A DNA stretch of 6,841 nucleotides from a bacterium (GTDB lineage: Bacteria; Verrucomicrobiota; Verrucomicrobiae; Limisphaerales; J093): positions 1 to 6,841 of the forward strand of contig JAKCAB010000736.1 in the NCBI GenBank assembly GCA_021839785.1, in the 5' to 3' direction. A program made the translations under genes and the position numbers. Numbering within the stretch: position 1 is the first letter of the stretch; each line of letters starts with the position of its first letter. Shown here piece by piece: positions 5,344 to 6,841 of this stretch. The notes under the pieces are model-generated. The model did not search any database. It was given only the letters and a program-made list of their open reading frames with translations, and was not told the DNA's origin.

Positions 5344-6841
5344 ATGAAGACATCGAGTAAATTCATCTGTGCCGTGGCGTTAGGATGGCTTGCCGCGATC
5401 GAGCCAGCGCCGGCCCATGCGGGTTTGGTCCAAAACCCCAGTTTCGAAAGCAACATCAACGAGACCTGGCCGCATTACGGGGGGATCGATCTCTGGGCGG
5501 GCGGCAGCGGGGTCAACGACGTTTCCGGGCCCTTCCACAATTCCCAGACGGCGATTCCCGATCAGACGCGGGTCGCGTTCAAGCAGGGCAACGGCACGCT
5601 CTCGCAGGAGATCACCGGCCTGACGCCCGGCCAGCAATACTGGGTCCAGTTCTATTACGACGCCCGCGCCGGTTCGCAGAAGGTGGACATCGCGGTGAAT
5701 TTCAACGACGGCCTCGCCGACACCGAGGTGGGCAAGCTGGTCAACGTGCTGCCCGCCTACACGAAGAACCAGCCGTATTACTTCGCGTCGTTCCCGTTCA
5801 CGCCGCAGTCCGATTACGGCACGCTGACTTTCACGGTGACGGTCACGGGCGACAGCACCGCCCTGTTCGACGGCGTCACGATCGTGCCGCGCGACGAGGG
5901 GAACGTGGTCGTGGCCAACCCCAGTTTCGAGGCCAGCGGCGACATTCTCGACGGCAGCTTCTTCACCGGCGGCCTGGCGGGCTGGCAGGGCACCGGCAAC
6001 TTCACCGTGGACCGCGGCGACTTGAGCGGGTTTTACGCGGACAACGGCACGCCGCCCGACCAGGACCACGTGGCGGTGCTCAACGACGTGAGTTCGCTGA
6101 GCCAGGTGGTGAACGGCCTGGTCCCCGGCAAGCCGTATCAACTGAGCTTCGCCTACAACGCGCGGACCGGGAACACGCCGCACCTGCAGGTCAAGGTGGG
6201 CGACACCGTGCTCGCCGAGGAGAACGTTTCCGCCGTGGGGGGCTTCGCCGCGTATCGGACCAAGACGGTGACTTTCACGGCCACGGATTTCAGCGCCCTG
6301 ATCTCCTTTGCCCAAACCACCGCGGCCAACCAGACGCTGTTGCTCGACGACGTGAAGGTCGTCGGCGAAACGTCCACGCCTTTGCCGCCGCTAGCCATCA
6401 GCCCGTCGGTCGCCGAAATTTCTCCGGGCCAGAAAGTGACGGTCACGGTCACCGTGCCGGGCGAGTTGCTGAAGTTGCACGCCGTCGATCTCAAGTTCCG
6501 GAGCCTGACGCCGACGGTGGCCCGGTTGGTGGGCGCTGACTCGGACGGTGTGCTCGCGCTGCATTTTGACCAGGACGGCGCGGATACTGCGACGTTCGAG
6601 GTGGAAGGACTGGTGCGCGGTTCCGCGCTCCTGGACGTGGTCGATAGCGGCGGGTTGACCGTGCAGGACACGTTGATGACCTACGTGGTGACCTCGCTGG
6701 TCAAGAACCCGAGCTTCGACAGCGCCGGCGCACCGGCCGCTCCCGGCTACGGGGAGATTCTCGGCTGGACCGGCGGGTCCGGCGTGAACACCTCCGCCGG
6801 GCCGGTCTATGACAACGGCCTGGTTCCCGATCGGACCCAGG
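5344..6841 (+). CDS. Secreted modular protein with repeated NPSFE-type jelly-roll-like modules (partial, C-terminus off window)
   Basis: The frame runs from ATG 5344 to the window edge without a stop, giving 499 residues. Residues 1-26 are a signal peptide: MKTSSK, hydrophobic core, predicted cut after AHA. Three related modules follow. Module 1 (about 28-181) starts LVQNPSFESN; module 2 (about 188-340) starts VVANPSFEAS; module 3 starts LVKNPSFDSA at about 452 and is cut off. Modules 1 and 2 share the order NPSFE, a Trp-containing segment, a Gln-rich strand before GL[TV]PG[QK], a tyrosine-rich strand (YWVQFYYDARAG / YQLSFAYNARTG), and an aspartate near the end (LFDGVTIV / LLDDVKVV). This resembles galactose-binding-like or DUF642-like beta-sandwich domains often involved in carbohydrate binding. 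Residues about 349-450 (AISPSVAEISPGQKVTVTV) look like an immunoglobulin-like linker. No catalytic motif is seen. It may be a cell-surface or polysaccharide-binding protein; the missing C-terminus could hold an anchor or enzyme domain. Function not assigned. Confidence 0.82.
   Translation, partial: MKTSSKFICAVALGWLAAIEPAPAHAGLVQNPSFESNINETWPHYGGIDLWAGGSGVNDVSGPFHNSQTAIPDQTRVAFKQGNGTLSQEITGLTPGQQYWVQFYYDARAGSQKVDIAVNFNDGLADTEVGKLVNVLPAYTKNQPYYFASFPFTPQSDYGTLTFTVTVTGDSTALFDGVTIVPRDEGNVVVANPSFEASGDILDGSFFTGGLAGWQGTGNFTVDRGDLSGFYADNGTPPDQDHVAVLNDVSSLSQVVNGLVPGKPYQLSFAYNARTGNTPHLQVKVGDTVLAEENVSAVGGFAAYRTKTVTFTATDFSALISFAQTTAANQTLLLDDVKVVGETSTPLPPLAISPSVAEISPGQKVTVTVTVPGELLKLHAVDLKFRSLTPTVARLVGADSDGVLALHFDQDGADTATFEVEGLVRGSALLDVVDSGGLTVQDTLMTYVVTSLVKNPSFDSAGAPAAPGYGEILGWTGGSGVNTSAGPVYDNGLVPDRTQ

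Noticed and set aside
5385..6539. Plus-strand frame of 384 codons overlapping the secreted-protein gene
   Set aside because: It is a shifted-frame shadow with heavy Arg/Gly/His content. The frame from 5344 has a signal peptide, tandem modules and runs to the window edge.

Overview
The window looks like a chromosomal segment from a high-GC member of the Verrucomicrobiota, most likely the Limisphaerales/Pedosphaera-type group. That is an inference from gene style, not from a marker gene. The clues are a prepilin-like protein with the C-terminal His-X(n)-Asp-Gly motif that is abundant in Planctomycetes and Verrucomicrobia, an ECF sigma factor with a long membrane-spanning and glycine-rich tail, generally weak Shine-Dalgarno sequences, and a modular secreted protein with jelly-roll-like repeats.

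Left half, minus strand, in transcription order: a XerD-type tyrosine recombinase (3014 to 2094), a small NusG-family antitermination-like protein (1935 to 1447), a probable intrinsic terminator (1314 to 1273), then an ECF sigma factor (1199 to beyond base 1). The sigma factor frame stays open to the left edge, so its C-terminus is missing. It has normal ECF regions 2 and 4 fused to a transmembrane helix and a Pro/Ala- then Gly-rich tail.

Right half, plus strand: chorismate synthase aroC (3270-4349), a prepilin-like H-X-DG protein (4406-5191), a weak terminator, and a secreted modular protein (5344 to beyond 6841) that leaves the window at the right edge. The 255-base divergent gap between xerD and aroC (3015-3269) holds both upstream regions and an imperfect long inverted repeat that resembles a dispersed REP-type element.

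The genes do not form one pathway. xerD and aroC are housekeeping genes (chromosome dimer resolution; last common step of aromatic biosynthesis). The sigma factor and NusG paralogue are transcription regulators. The prepilin-like and secreted proteins belong to the cell-surface/secretion repertoire. I see no rRNA, tRNA, CRISPR array, transposase or complete mobile element. No stretch longer than 300 bases lacks a gene; the largest gaps are 1200-1446, 3015-3269, 1936-2093 and 5192-5343. The least ordinary items are the membrane-tethered sigma factor, the NusG paralogue beside xerD, the inverted repeat, and the repeat architecture of the secreted protein.
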